A DNA stretch of 64,000 nt, taken from Echinococcus granulosus. Lineage: Eukaryota > Platyhelminthes > Cestoda > Cyclophyllidea > Taeniidae. This document shows, one piece after another, positions 52,230 to 63,832 of the stretch. A program made the position numbers and the translations under genes. The notes under the pieces are model-generated. The model was not told the origin of the DNA and made no database searches. It saw only the letters and a list, made by a program, of their open reading frames with translations. Numbering within the stretch: position 1 is the stretch's first letter; the number at the start of each line of letters is the position of its first letter. The stretch covers positions 2,037,758 to 2,101,757 of the forward strand of contig NW_020170383.1 of assembly GCF_000524195.1 (NCBI RefSeq). Direction: 5' to 3'.

Positions 52230-54389
52230 ATGGTGGCAACAGAGTTCCTGGGCTATATTCAGTCATTTTCTGCAACCACATACATTGGAGTTGAAGATTT
52301 GGCAGACCGGGCCAATTTCCAGTGGAACGTTATTGTTCTCTTGATCAGCATGATTTTAGTAACAGTTCGACAGTATTTTATGGCTCCACTGGTTTGCTAC
52401 CTTCCAACTACAGTAAGTGGTGGGAATGCGGAATCATATGTTACGAATCTCTGCTGGGTGGAAGGCACCTTCCCTATCAATCTCACCTCAGGTGTTGTTC
52501 CCCACGATATCAAGGAGTGGAGTTCCACAAACCCTAGAATCATGAGTAAGCATCTCCTCCGTCTGTGTTTTTGTCTTTACTGCTGTTCGGGCGATTGCGA
52601 TAGCTGCATTTTACTGCATCTAATGGTCAGGTGGCTGTGGCTCGTGAGTGCGCTACTTTGCCCTCGCGTCTTCTGGCTGATGAGTCAGAGGACTGCGTGA
52701 CTCACTAGGTCAATATGGGTTAGAGACGGCTTGTGTACCAGCACGCATGATGCACCAGAGGTGGGCAACGTGTTATGACCTCAACTTTTATGCATCATAG
52801 TTTAATCTAATAATTTACGCAATTACTAAGTTAACTGGTTGATTTAGGTTTGTGTGCGTGGGTTGGCGCCACATGGTCGCTATGCCATCACAACAATTTA
52901 GCTGCAAACAGTCAACATGAATGTTTTTCTAAGCTAGATGTAAGATATTAACGTAGCATAAACACGGAACAGTCTCGAAATAAGTCGACTCAGAAGAATT
53001 TTGCTCTTTTTAAGCTCAGAATCTATTGAACATGGAAGTCCACCCTTCAAAGCGTAAAATAAATATAGTAGTTGATTATAGAACAAGCGATTGAAGTAGT
53101 ACTCCTCATCTGCAGATTATTACCAATGGGTTCCGTTGGTTCTTGGTCTCCAAGCCATCATCTACTACGTTCCGAGGATAATTTGGAGCATATTTACCTA
53201 CAACAAAACAGGGACAGATCTTCAGAGTCTTATCAGAACAGCCGACAGTGCCGCAAAGGATGATGGGGAAAAACGCGAGAAAGCAGTACGCCATATGGCG
53301 AAAAGTCTGGAACTACTCCTATTCAATCGTCGTGAATATCACTATCGTCGGGACGGACGCTTGGCTAGGGTGCTGCAATTTCTCCCCGGAAAAAGGCATG
53401 GCAATAACCTCATCTACTACTACATCTTTATCAAGATTCTCTACGTTGCTATTGGGATCGCACAACTCTATCTCATGTACACATTCCTTCGTTTTGATAA
53501 GAGGGAGGGGTACCTCTTCTTTGGCTGGAAAATCTTGGACGATATTCGTAGAGGGAGGCCATGGACGGAGACACAGGTATTTCCACGTATCGGCGCCTGT
53601 CGACACACACTTCAGCACGTAGCTGCTGGCAACAATCTGTTCGCTCAATGCGTTCTGCCTATTAACATGCTGAACGAGAAGATATACATTTTTCTCTACT
53701 TCTTTTTGGCTGGTGTTCTGCTTTTTACTGTCGTTAGCATTCCTCTTTGGGTCTTTAGGATTTCAAAGTACCGGCAGAGACATTTTGTTAAACGTTTTCT
53801 GAAAATGGCGGATGTTTACAATAGAGATGACCAGCAATTAAAGGACTTGATAGACCGCTTTATCAACGAGTTTCTGAGACAAGATGGACATTTCCTACTG
53901 AGAATGTTATCTATGAACGCGGGCGACCTAATCACTGTAGAAATTGTCTGCTGTCTCTTTGGCAATTACAGAAAGCAGTTTTTCGGGAAGGATTTCCGTG
54001 GCCAAAAGAAGGAAAAAGCCAACGAGTATGGTGATCCGCAAAAAAGCGGAAACATCCCGAAGAGTGGCCCCTATTCAAGCAGTCCCACTAGTGAGGGTGA
54101 CTTCATGAGTATGAAGCTGCAGCCTGGCGGTTATGCCTCGTCAAAACATCGTCCACTACCCACAGCACCACCGGAAGACTCGCCGCCATACCCACAAGAT
54201 GAGGAGGAACTCCAGAAGGCGTCCGTGACCTCGCCTTATCCTAAGTTGCCCGATAATCTTCCTGATATTAACAAAAGATTAACCCCTGTAAGAAGTTCTG
54301 AAAAGACTGCTAGCCGTAGGGATCAACAAGAACCTTCGTTCCCTCCAATGAAGGATGCACCCAATGAGCTTAAATCTTCCAACGTTTGA
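52230..54389 (+). CDS. inx: Innexin gap-junction protein, complete
   Basis: Forms invertebrate gap-junction channels between cells. Two exons, 52230-52545 and 53116-54389, join in phase 1 (529 aa). The order is the family's: N-terminal cytoplasmic part, TM1 at about residues 33-50, extracellular loop 1 with Cys56 and Cys75, the innexin signature NYYQWVPLVLGLQ at the start of TM2 (split by the intron), a basic cytoplasmic loop, TM3 at about 203-229, loop 2 with Cys267 and Cys284, TM4 at about 295-319, and a long hydrophilic tail rich in Pro, Ser and Lys. Two Cys per loop is the canonical pattern. Flatworms have many innexin paralogues; I cannot say which one this is. The tail after about residue 420 is low-complexity and probably divergent. 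Confidence 0.95.
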
Positions 54390-55043
54390 GTTTTGGTGTA
54401 GCTTCTCACCCCCGTCGCTGCAAGCTTTTTGTACTACATGTTGATTTTTGTAAATTCACCAAGCAAACTTTTTTCTATGATATAGCTGCCCTGTTAGTAA
54501 GTGTGATTATTGTGTGTGAAACTGCTTTTTTATTTTGGTCATGGCAAATCCTGACTGGACGCAGGCGCACGGGATCTAGATCTCGATCCTCTGACCTTGT
54601 TTGTCAGACAGGGCGTGTACGCACCTACATGGCCGTGAGTTTTGATTGGCTAGATGGATTGCAAATGCATAAGCACTCTGGTTGAACCAGTGCAGGTGAA
54701 TTTGGTGGTTCTGGATGATGTTTCAGAGTGTGTAGGACTTATTTGACTTTTACCACTGATTACAACCTTTAAGTTGCTCTGTCTCTGTTCATTCTGCACA
54801 AGGATCGTGATTGACACATATCCCTACCAGGAATAAGTGTCCGTGACTCTTCATTAATTCGATCTTAACAATAATTTCCTCTGTGGAAACCCACATTTAT
54901 CTGATTTTTGTCCTATCTAGGTGTAATACTCAGTGAATTGTACCTTCCAGGGGCGAGTTTTTGTAGCATTTGTAAAGATATAGCCTTTTGAAATGAATAG
55001 GTGAACACTCATGGGTCACTTATGGGCATTGCTGCCCTTATGA
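54390..55043. other. Convergent 3' region between innexin and the next gene
   Basis: The innexin (plus) and the gene at 55044 (minus) end facing each other 654 bp apart. No coding frame was recognised; this is probably two 3' UTRs. Confidence 0.5.
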
Positions 55044-58000
55044 TTATGGTGTTTGCCATAAAATTTGCTGTAGCTTAAGCCGATCAAATAAAATTGGTGG
55101 AAGCTTCGTAGGCTGCTGCCTCCTGCAAGTGTTGCTAACGTTTGCATTGCGTGTTTTCTTTGCATCTGCGTGAGTGCGGGTTTTGTTGTAGACGGAGCAA
55201 GGTTTGAGGATGGGAGGGTGAAAAGGAATATGAGGGTTAACCTCGAAAGCTCGTCTGTTCGGATTAGATAGTGATGGCGGGCAAGGTCTGGGTGGGTCCA
55301 CAGTTAGAGGTTCGGTTCTGGGGTCATATCTAAGCCAGCGGGGGAAGGGGCGCAGGATCAGAGGGTTGTAGACACGGCTGCTGCGCTCATGCAGTGACCA
55401 GGCCGAATACTTGTGTTCGGGTAGCTGACAGACAAGACCCTCATACTGCAAGTCCTCGGGTTCTGAACACAGAGGGCATACTATACACTTCGCCCTCGGA
55501 TAGTGGCATCTAACACTGATTAGAGGAAGTGCATTTTAAAGGAGATAGGTGTAGAAAAAATGGTTTTTGTAGAATTCCAAAACGTATGCTAGGTTTACTT
55601 AAAAAAATTAACATCCTAAATTTGCACCCAAAGTAATTATTCCGGATCTCTGTCCAAAATAGCAATCAACTGATTTGTCCCTGAAGTCACTACAATACTC
55701 CTAGTGAATGCAAGCCTACAATTCATCACTCAATAGATGCCCCTTTTGTTGCTACAAGCATTCGATCATGAACGTATATAAATTTGGTACTGTCTTAAAA
55801 GTCACCGCCTGTATAGTTATATTAAAGCCGCAAAGATAGGCTCGTGTGCAATCAAATCGGAGTCTCCATTAACAAGACTATGTCAATCGATTTGATTCAG
55901 TTGGGTAATATGCAAAGCAACGATCCCAGTTATCTCTAAAACTCACTACTTAAGTGCTCGAAACTTAGCGCGTGCCAGTCGATGGTATTGTCCACAAGAA
56001 GACGGCGATGAGCTGTTCCTTATGAGATTAGGATCCAATTTTAATTCAGAATTAGGATATGCCTTCGAGTAGCAATAACCCTCTTGTGGAGAGCCTTCTG
56101 CCACTGCTGCTGATCGCTCGCGCATTTTGGATACCCTTCCCTGCAATGCGACCAAATTAACTAAGATAGTGATAAGTAGATGCGGCAATTCTAAAGTAGT
56201 GGTTTGGCAAGTGGGCAGACTCAGATTGGTTCACCGTCAAATGGCATTCGAATTCACTGCATACTTATTACTGATAGTTACAAATGTTTACAATTTCAAC
56301 GGTCATTGTGTAGCATTGCACGCACAGTAATGTTTGGCTTCTGCATCTATGTAATTACTAAAATTCAAAACATGATCTAGAAATCAACGCATGCAATTCA
56401 GTAAATACATGTTTAGCGAGATTAGCTCTGACGGACGCGAGGAATATTCAACATTGATTTTAACAGTAAATAAGGGTGAAGTTACTTAAGATGGCCAGAT
56501 AAACTGCCAGTCGAAACTAGATTTTGTGGACTGAGCAATCGAAATAACAATAAGGACTGAATGATAAAGTGAAATACAGATTATCCTCCACCTAAAGATA
56601 GATGCATTAAGCCTATGACAAAACAAACAGTGTAAAATGGGTTTTGAGAGACCGAGAAAACCCAATAAATATTCCAGATAAAGTGTTTCAGCGAAGTTAG
56701 GATTTTAAAAAGGATTTCCGTATATTTTAGCAGTTAATGAGAAGGACCATTATCATTGAAAGGAGGACGTTCGTACAAGTCAATTTCGTCTATATGCAAG
56801 AAACGCGCCTAATTCAACAAATCAGAACAAATGATATGTATAGTCTCTTTTTAAAACGTACAAGACAATAAAAATTCGCAATTTTCCCGTTTAGCCCAGC
56901 TAGGGAATCGAAAACGCCGCAACATATCTGACATCACGTAACAAAATGTGGAATAAACCAGATATTAAATCAGCATTTAACATCTTCTGCAAGTGCTAAT
57001 TTACGTTAGCTTACATCATAGAGAAACTGATGGCCATCTGGTGCCTCTTGAATGGAAACATTCCATTGTTTACAAAGATCCTCCCACTGAAATGGCACAC
57101 ATGAATTTTCTTGTTCCATCCCTTGAATGGATAGTTTATGCCTATTACAAGAACAAAATTATTTATTTGGGAAAGTGACAGAATCATATACGATTCTACA
57201 GGTTGTATGCTGCACTTTGGACGAATCGTCTCCAAAAGATCGGTAAGAAATTGGCTTTCAGCTTCCACCTTCTTCCTTTCAATCGGATCACTAAAGGACT
57301 TCCCTTTCTTGGAGTGGAGAAACAAATCTATGCACAAAAAATACTGAAATCTGCAATTTTTGCGATTTCAATTAAGACCAAAGGGGTTAGTGGAAATGAT
57401 AAAACAAACCATCAAATGATCCGTTGGAACTTGAAGATTATAAAACTGCGCTAAATTTAGAAATATTTAATGCTGAATCATCAAACCAGATGGAAACACT
57501 GTGTAGAAATTTGTCAAAGTATTTGCCTACTCATTTCCACTTAGACAATAAAAATTACCACAACGTCGAAGATAATTCTGGCGGTGAGATTCTCGACTAA
57601 CGCCTTACACAAACTTTAATTTTCTTAATTAAAGTTCTTAATTAAAGCTCAATTTTATCAAACGAACTATGTCCATTCCGAAGGTATGTAGGATTTAGTG
57701 GAAGAATCAGTATGCCAGAATTTCGTATGTAATTGCAGCTTATATCAGTAAGGGCATCACACAGCAACCGTGAGCTCCATAAAACTACTCTGCATTTAGG
57801 GTTGGCATAAATAGCCCTATATTATTAAATAAGTGGTTTTTGGTCCCAATCAAGTCAAACATAAATCCAGGCGAACTTATCATTTGAAGTAGAGACTGTG
57901 ATGCAACCACTAGCAGCGAACACATTTTGACATATTTTAGGCCTATAAACTTTAAAAACAGCCTAGGTACGGGACTAAATACCCTAATTAATCAAATGAT

Positions 58001-58691
58001 AAAGGTCACGCAAAACTTGCCATCGAGGTCTCTAACAAAGTAAGCAATGTGTTCCACATCACGCTGCAGTGGGGTATTGCCGATCCATTTGAAGGCAAGA
58101 TGATTGATCTTATCCTTTTCCCAAGCTAAATGAATAACATCCTTAAAGTTTAAAAGTAGTTTAAGTCGGAGGAGGAAGAGATGGCTTGCTGAATTAGTCA
58201 TGTTGTAGTGGGATGATAAAAAGTGTCACTGCGATTAAAATCAGGGCAGTTTACTTTGAGCTTAAATTGAGACTTACACTTTCAAACAAATTTAGGTAGA
58301 AAAAGACGAGCTAGTTACAGTTTTGTAAGCATGTACAAATCCATACGTACGTAGGAAGCACTCTTCCGATGGAAGCTTGGCATGAGTAGAGACATATGAA
58401 TTAAGAAGCCTGAACCTAGCTAAAATAGAGCAAAACTCAAATGAGAAAGGTCTACGAAAGTAGATGCCATAAGTCTCGAACTGAACGTCAACTTACTAAC
58501 GGCAAAAGAATTTGTTAGGGTGCTAGAACTCGTTGGTGTCCACATAATCCACAAAAAACGGTTAGCGTTTTCGTAAAGACCAGTTGCTCGAATATACCGT
58601 ATATCATTCAGTAAATGACAAAAATCCGGCGAGTAAAGTTGTAGTGGCACGGTAGATTTCACTTTAGTATAATCGTTGTTCGATTTAAGCA
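55044..58691 (-). CDS. Unrecognised multi-exon gene with C-terminal Cys cluster, 5' end unknown
   Basis: Six minus-strand exons chain with matching phases: 58497-58691, 58010-58188, 57200-57307, 57015-57086, 55947-56140 and 55044-55515, about 405 residues to the stop. An alternative junction (58017 with 57290) is equally in frame. Coding-like content includes LQLYSPDFCHLLNDIRYI, DVEHIAYFVRDLDG, WEDLCKQWNVSIQEAPDG, ARAKFRALKY and a C-x6-C-x2-C-x2-C cluster (RCHYPRAKCIVCPLC), then HKYSAWSLHERSSRVYNPL and a Pro-rich tail. The phase-2 junction at 55947/55515 creates an uninterrupted frame and supports the model. I do not recognise the family. The Cys cluster could bind zinc, but only one set of four is visible. 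The first exon enters in phase 1, so more exons must lie upstream. Confidence 0.6.
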
Positions 58692-60093
58692 CTAAAGACA
58701 GAAAGATTAGTGAACAATTACTTGAATATGTAGTGATAGAAAGTTATTTTCAAGAAGCTGCCTTAACAACTGAGAAAAGGTTTTTGAGGAGTGTCACAAA
58801 GCTTCGATTAAACTAACTACTATCTTGCACTTATCTAGAGTTGGGGTATGTGCTTAAAAACACCTATTTCTAATGTCAAAAAAATGTCAACATGAAATCT
58901 AAAAGCGAATACCTTGAGTCCCAAAAACCTTGATGCACGTCTTAGCTCTACTAAAAGAACTTTTTTAAAAATTGTTACCTTTTCCTGTTAACACCTCTTT
59001 GTAACTCTCTTAAACAAATAGCTAGATCAAGAGAACCAGCACATTTCAGGATCGTAGAAACCCAAACTCCTTCTTTAGCCGGAGGGGTAGAGCCGACTGC
59101 AGAACATCCAGACAAAAATTTAGATCGGTGTGTTGTATCAGCAAGCAAACGATACTACCAAATGAACTCGAAATTATGATTACTTCACTATTTGTAGACC
59201 ACAACAGTTCCTTAGCTTTTGTTTCGTATGGGTAGTGAAAAATTGCAAATTTCGCTGCGTAATGATGCCAACAATGACTGCCACACGTTGGAATTTCTCT
59301 TTGGTCGCATTTGTGCATCACCAGTCATCTATGCGCGACAAAACATATAGTAGACAAAAAACAAGGGTTCCAACAATTATAACAACGCACCACCTACTAA
59401 CAAAAATTTAAAAAGTTTCGACTCAGAAGGTGTTAAATGGGAATGTTGCATAAGTTAACAACATTTACCGGCTTTAAGTAACGTCTGCTTTCAGTCGTAA
59501 ATGGAACTAAAATTCACAATTTTTATGCAACAGCGCCATCAAAAGACGAGTAAAATACTCTGCATAACAAAAAATGCAGCCCCCAAATATTTTTGCATTT
59601 TTCTGTAATGGTGTTTTGCGGAGAATAGTGTGGGAGTAAATATTGGAAGTTTGGAATGCAGTTGTGTTGACAACTTAGGCGACATTCATCATACATAGAA
59701 AAACATATTGATGCCCTAATTAACTTTCATAAGTGTTAATCCTGCATTTTTGTGTCAATGAATTAATGTGTAAAGCGCTTTTATTTTACAGTCGGGTCAA
59801 CATTCACTGCTCTAAGATTTTTCGTTTTACAATTCTCCTTGCAGTAGTAATTCAATCAAAAGACCGTAACTAGAAATACAAACGCCCTAATATTAGGAAT
59901 GCTTCGAGACAGCTATCCTTCTTAGGAGTTATGCATAATCACTTTTTTGGCACAACGTCCACCCATACATTTTAGGCGCCTATTATGCTTCCATTTGCCA
60001 TGGCAGGCGAAATGATCTACCTACACCAACTAGTGGATTCAAATAAATAAGCCAATCAAAATCCAACTTTGGCGTCCCTTTTTGTTTCCCGTT
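58692..60093. other. Upstream region of the unrecognised gene; possible further exon
   Basis: A minus-strand open frame at 59046-59321 could contain a 5' exon of the gene ending at 55044, but two frames are open there and neither junction is convincing. The rest is AT-rich and holds the space between two divergently transcribed genes. Confidence 0.3.
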
Positions 60094-60116
60094 AGTCTTA
60101 AGTGCTCGGTTGGTTT
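60094..60116 (+). other. Splice acceptor 21 nt before the ES1 ATG
   Basis: CCTTTTTGTTTCCCGTTAG ends at 60095, followed by 21 bases and ATG. There is no preceding coding exon, so spliced-leader addition or a 5'-UTR intron is likely. Confidence 0.55.
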
Positions 60117-61740
60117 ATGATTTGCACACCAATCTGTGGGAGGCTAACTCGTCGTAGTTTAGCTGTCCAACGATATTTTAGCCTCATGAGTACGCACACT
60201 GGTTTTAAAAAAGTCGCTTTGGTATGTTCATATCAGTCACAATTTTATCACTCTACACGCCCACAGATCCTTCACGGCTGCGGAGTATTTGATGGGAGCG
60301 AAATTCACGAAGCCACTAGGTATTTAGTCATAATCATTGACTTCTCAGTATGCTCGTGNNNNNNNNNNNNNNNNNNNNNNNNNNNNNNNNNNNNNNNNNN
60401 NNNNNNNNNNNNNNNNNNNNNNNNNNNNNNNNNNNNNNNNNNNNNNNNNNNNNNNNNNAAAGCCGGTGCCGATGTTTTCGTTTTCGCTCCAAATATTCAG
60501 CAGGATCACGTCACAGACCACTCCACCGGATCGGAAGTTGCGGAAAAAAGGTGCCCAGATTTGGCTCACTAATCTAGTAGAAATGTCTTGGTGGAATCTG
60601 CCCGTATAAGCCGTGGAAAAGTCGCTCCTATCTCGGAGCTTAAGTCTGAAAAATTTGATGCTTTGTTAATTCCAGGCGGCTTTGGAGCAGCCACCACACT
60701 GTAATTCACTTCTAGCTAGTTCATTTCTAGTTCAAATTTTGCCTCCGCTGGCGCTTCTTGCGAGGTTCTTCAAGATGTCAAAAGAGTTCTGGAAGACTTT
60801 GTGCACGCAAAGAAGCCGATTGGGTATGACTGCCAATGCACTTGGTATTTGCTTGTATTCATCGACGTTAAATATTGAACGAACCAAATTACGCAAGATG
60901 ATGTTATTGGGTCCATACTTTAGCAATGAAAAGCGCGACATCGGAATTTTATCTGAGTTATTATCTCTCCGCTTCAGATTAAGCCTTTGCGCCTTACAGA
61001 CTCAGCATTCGTCGTATTTCTCACCACTAAATAGCTTTTGCGGGTCATGGCTAGTAATCAAGTTTCCAGTTTATATCTCGAACTAAGTGCACTAATCTAC
61101 AACCAAAAGTCTCTAATGGCCGCTTTGCCTATTACTGCCACAACTTTTTAACCTTATCAGCCTCTGCTGCATTGCTCCGGTGCTGGCGGCCCGTTGCTTG
61201 CCCGGCGTTCACGTGACCACCGGTACAGACGCTGGCACCGCTAGGGCTATCAAAAGTATGGGTGCCGTTCACGAAAAATGCGAAATCACTGTAAGTTTAC
61301 GTATGTGACCATGCTTAGCGGTGATTTCGGTCAACTTTATTCACAGCCAGAGCAACATTCTTCCCAATCTTCGGCTCAATCTTGCTATTCGTAGTGGTAA
61401 TTAGTGCTTTAGAATAGGTCAGGAAACTAGGCCTGCCTAACTTCTGATGCCCATCGATTAAAAACAACTTCTCAGCGAGCCAATATCATATCTAGACAAT
61501 CATTTGCGATCTTACCGTACTGTAACGTTAGCCTTGTTGCCAAATTTGCGTTTTACAACGTTCACAATCGGCGATTGAATCAATGTGCTGATATATGCTT
61601 CCTCGTTCTAGGAGGTTTGCGTCGACGAGAATCTCAAGGTTGTTACTGCCCCTGCCTACATGTGTGCCACGGCTACAATTGCTGACATCTTCGATAACAT
61701 TGGCCTTCTTGTGAAGAAAGTCCTATCACTCACTAACTAG
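60117..61740 (+). CDS. GATD3: ES1 protein homologue, mitochondrial (GATD3, DJ-1/PfpI-like)
   Basis: Member of the ES1/GATD3 branch of the class I glutamine-amidotransferase-like fold; mitochondrial in animals, biochemical role not settled. Visible exons: 60117-60221, 60267-60319, (gap)-60550, 60578-60700, 60731-60823, 61161-61290 and 61612-61740. The N terminus is Arg-rich without acids, a plausible mitochondrial presequence. Family segments: [83 protein letters not shown] (nucleophile-elbow region), [12 protein letters not shown] and VKKVLSLTN. Three introns are extremely short (45, 27 and 30 bp). About eight residues between HEAT and KAGAD are missing in the N gap. Apart from that gap the gene looks intact. 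Confidence 0.93.
60359..60458. other. Assembly gap of 100 N inside the ES1 gene
   Basis: The run of 100 N removes the start of an exon whose remainder begins KAGADVF at 60459. By comparison with the family, about eight codons and the preceding acceptor should lie in it. Confidence 0.95.
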
Positions 61741-61992
61741 AACCTGCTATCATCATTACCAACTCGCGCAATTGCAATGTCATTATTTAATTAACAAATT
61801 GAATCCTCTTTAGACATTTACTCCATTGTTAACACCATCAAGGGACAATTCTATCTTGAGTCATAATATTATAACGTCATTAACTATAATAGTTCGCGTC
61901 CAAAGTTCCTGACATTACGTCATGATGTAAAAGTTGATGGCTGGTGTTTATGAACTCAGTGAGTTTCGGCAATAGCGCCCCACGGGTTCAGT

Positions 61993-62745
61993 TCAGGCTT
62001 TCATCTTAAGCAGAAGAAACGGCGTTTCAAACACGAAGACAATGGCGCAGATAAGATAGTGGTAGAAACTGGTTGTCAGGATGACTGGGCGCACGTCCAA
62101 GGTTCGCATGTAGATGACCCGCGAGGCATTTTGCGCTATACCTCCAAGTGACAGGGCTTTGCTGCAGCTGAGCACTTCAAGGAGCCAAATTGTAATCATA
62201 AGGATGCCAGTCATGCAAGCCAGCCCGCCCCCCAGTACGGTAAAGAGAAAGGCCTTTCGCGAAAAGAGGGGTGAGAAAAAGTTACAGAACGAAACCAACA
62301 TGGCAATACCCAGGAGAATTCTTGCACTCTCAGCGAAGTAAGGTGCCCGTAGTCCAGAGCTGAGACAAACATCTGAGATTGACTTGAAAACCGTGAAATG
62401 AGCTTCACTCACTTGGAAAGAGGAATCCACTCTAGGACTGTTGATGGCTCGGCTGTAGTGGATCTTCCAGAGTCCAACAGTAAGCATCAGAGTGATACCC
62501 GCATCTGTTTCGTTGAGAGGCACAAAATCAACACCACCGTGGATTGGCGAAAACGTGAGGAGAGTGAATACTTGATGAAAGATTTCGTCCACCGAGAAGG
62601 CGGTTGCTAGAAAGCAGACCTGTAGGATGGTCAAGGCCCAGATCACCAGTTCCGTGGTCTCTATCCACCGAAATCCACTTCTACCTGCAATTCTACATGC
62701 CGTAATGGCCTGGAAAACGCTAGGAAGAAACACCTTGCCATCCAT
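61993..62745 (-). CDS. Intronless 250-residue multipass membrane protein
   Basis: Single open frame from ATG (62743-62745) to stop with no intron. Hydrophobic segments occur at about residues 33-50 (VIWALTILQVCFLATAF), 83-97, 139-158 (ILLGIAMLVSFCNFF), 165-190 (FTVLGGGLACMTGILMITI) and 222-244 (YHYLICAIVFVFE). This makes about five membrane spans, and the protein ends in a short Lys-containing tail. Length, hydrophobic pattern and absence of frame breaks argue for a real gene, although its neighbours are all spliced. I do not recognise the family; it could be lineage-specific or a tetraspan-like receptor. It converges on the ES1 gene, with about 250 bp between the stops. Confidence 0.7.
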   Translation of the reverse strand: MDGKVFLPSVFQAITACRIAGRSGFRWIETTELVIWALTILQVCFLATAFSVDEIFHQVFTLLTFSPIHGGVDFVPLNETDAGITLMLTVGLWKIHYSRAINSPRVDSSFQVSEAHFTVFKSISDVCLSSGLRAPYFAESARILLGIAMLVSFCNFFSPLFSRKAFLFTVLGGGLACMTGILMITIWLLEVLSCSKALSLGGIAQNASRVIYMRTLDVRPVILTTSFYHYLICAIVFVFETPFLLLKMKA

Positions 62746-63624
62746 TTAACCGCACTCAACGTACGGATTATAAGCCAGATTATTGAATTTTGGCACAAGT
62801 TTTGAATTTAAAAATAGTCTAGTTGTAGTGAAATCAACCCACTTCTGGAAATCTTCACACTCAAGTTAGTAACGGAGTATAGGACGTCAACTTCATTCTG
62901 TGCAGCATACCAAGGCATGTCATCTGTCCGCCCGATGCTGCAATTCAGTCAGCAAAAAGACCAGTGGTATCAGAAGCTAAACAGGTGAAGAATACCATCG
63001 CATGAAAGTGGAACGAGGAGTGGTTAGTTTTTAATTTGCAGAGAAGGAAATATATTTACCGTGAGCACGACATTACGTAGCCTCAAATAGGCAGTCCTAT
63101 AAAGTTCTAACTTAAAGAAGATAAAGTGAATTTGACTCAACTTTTTTGAATTCAATGAGGTATTTAATATTTTCTGGAGACAGAAGCAATCCTAAGAATC
63201 ACATATCATGTTTTGGAATTCACCCATTATTAATTAGCCATACGCACCGGACAGGGAAGGGAATAGAAGCCGTATTCCAGGGCAACCACCTGTCTCCACT
63301 GTGCAGGCAGCGCAGTAGAACCAAACAAGGGGGTAGGTGTTTACACTCACTAATTGACTGGTGAAAGCAAGTAGTGGCAAAATATTCAGCAGATTAACTA
63401 ATTTAAATTGACGATAGATGTCACATAAAGAAATGTGTGAGGGGTATGTATATTTATAATGCATTTATGTAAACCCGCGGCCTAACGGACACACAAACGA
63501 TCAGAAGTGAATTAACAGATAACGAACGACTAAGACGGACAAATATGCTTATATAATTGATACATACAATAATACATGTCTCAAAAATGTGCAGAATCCC
63601 GCAGGGAACCTGGTGAGTGGTGCA
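62746..63624. other. Upstream of the membrane-protein gene; no gene recognised
   Basis: Short AT-rich intergenic stretch with open frames below 80 codons and no motifs. Confidence 0.4.
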
Positions 63625-63832
63625 TCACGCGAGGATGGTGGCGACGCGTGGGAAGACCAGTTCGACCAGCGCCCGTGGGGCAGGCAGTTCCGAGGTAGGG
63701 CGGTAGCAGCCGCCGCTGCGCTGGATAGGAGAGAAGAGCCTCTGTTGTGAGGGGCTATGGAAAGTGGTAGAGAAAAAACCTTTTGTGGTGAAAGAGGAAG
63801 AGGTATTCTCCGCCTCCACACTATGCACTTAT
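63625..63832 (-). CDS. Possible last exon of a gene entering from the right edge
   Basis: An open frame of about 66 codons ends in TGA at 63625-63627. It is GC-rich with Ser/Pro/Arg-rich content, including FHSPSQQRLFSPIQR and ELPAPRALVELVF, in contrast to the AT-rich surroundings. A possible acceptor (CAGATAAG) lies just before it. An overlapping frame at 63549-63821 is also open, so the reading frame is not certain. No family recognised. Confidence 0.35.
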
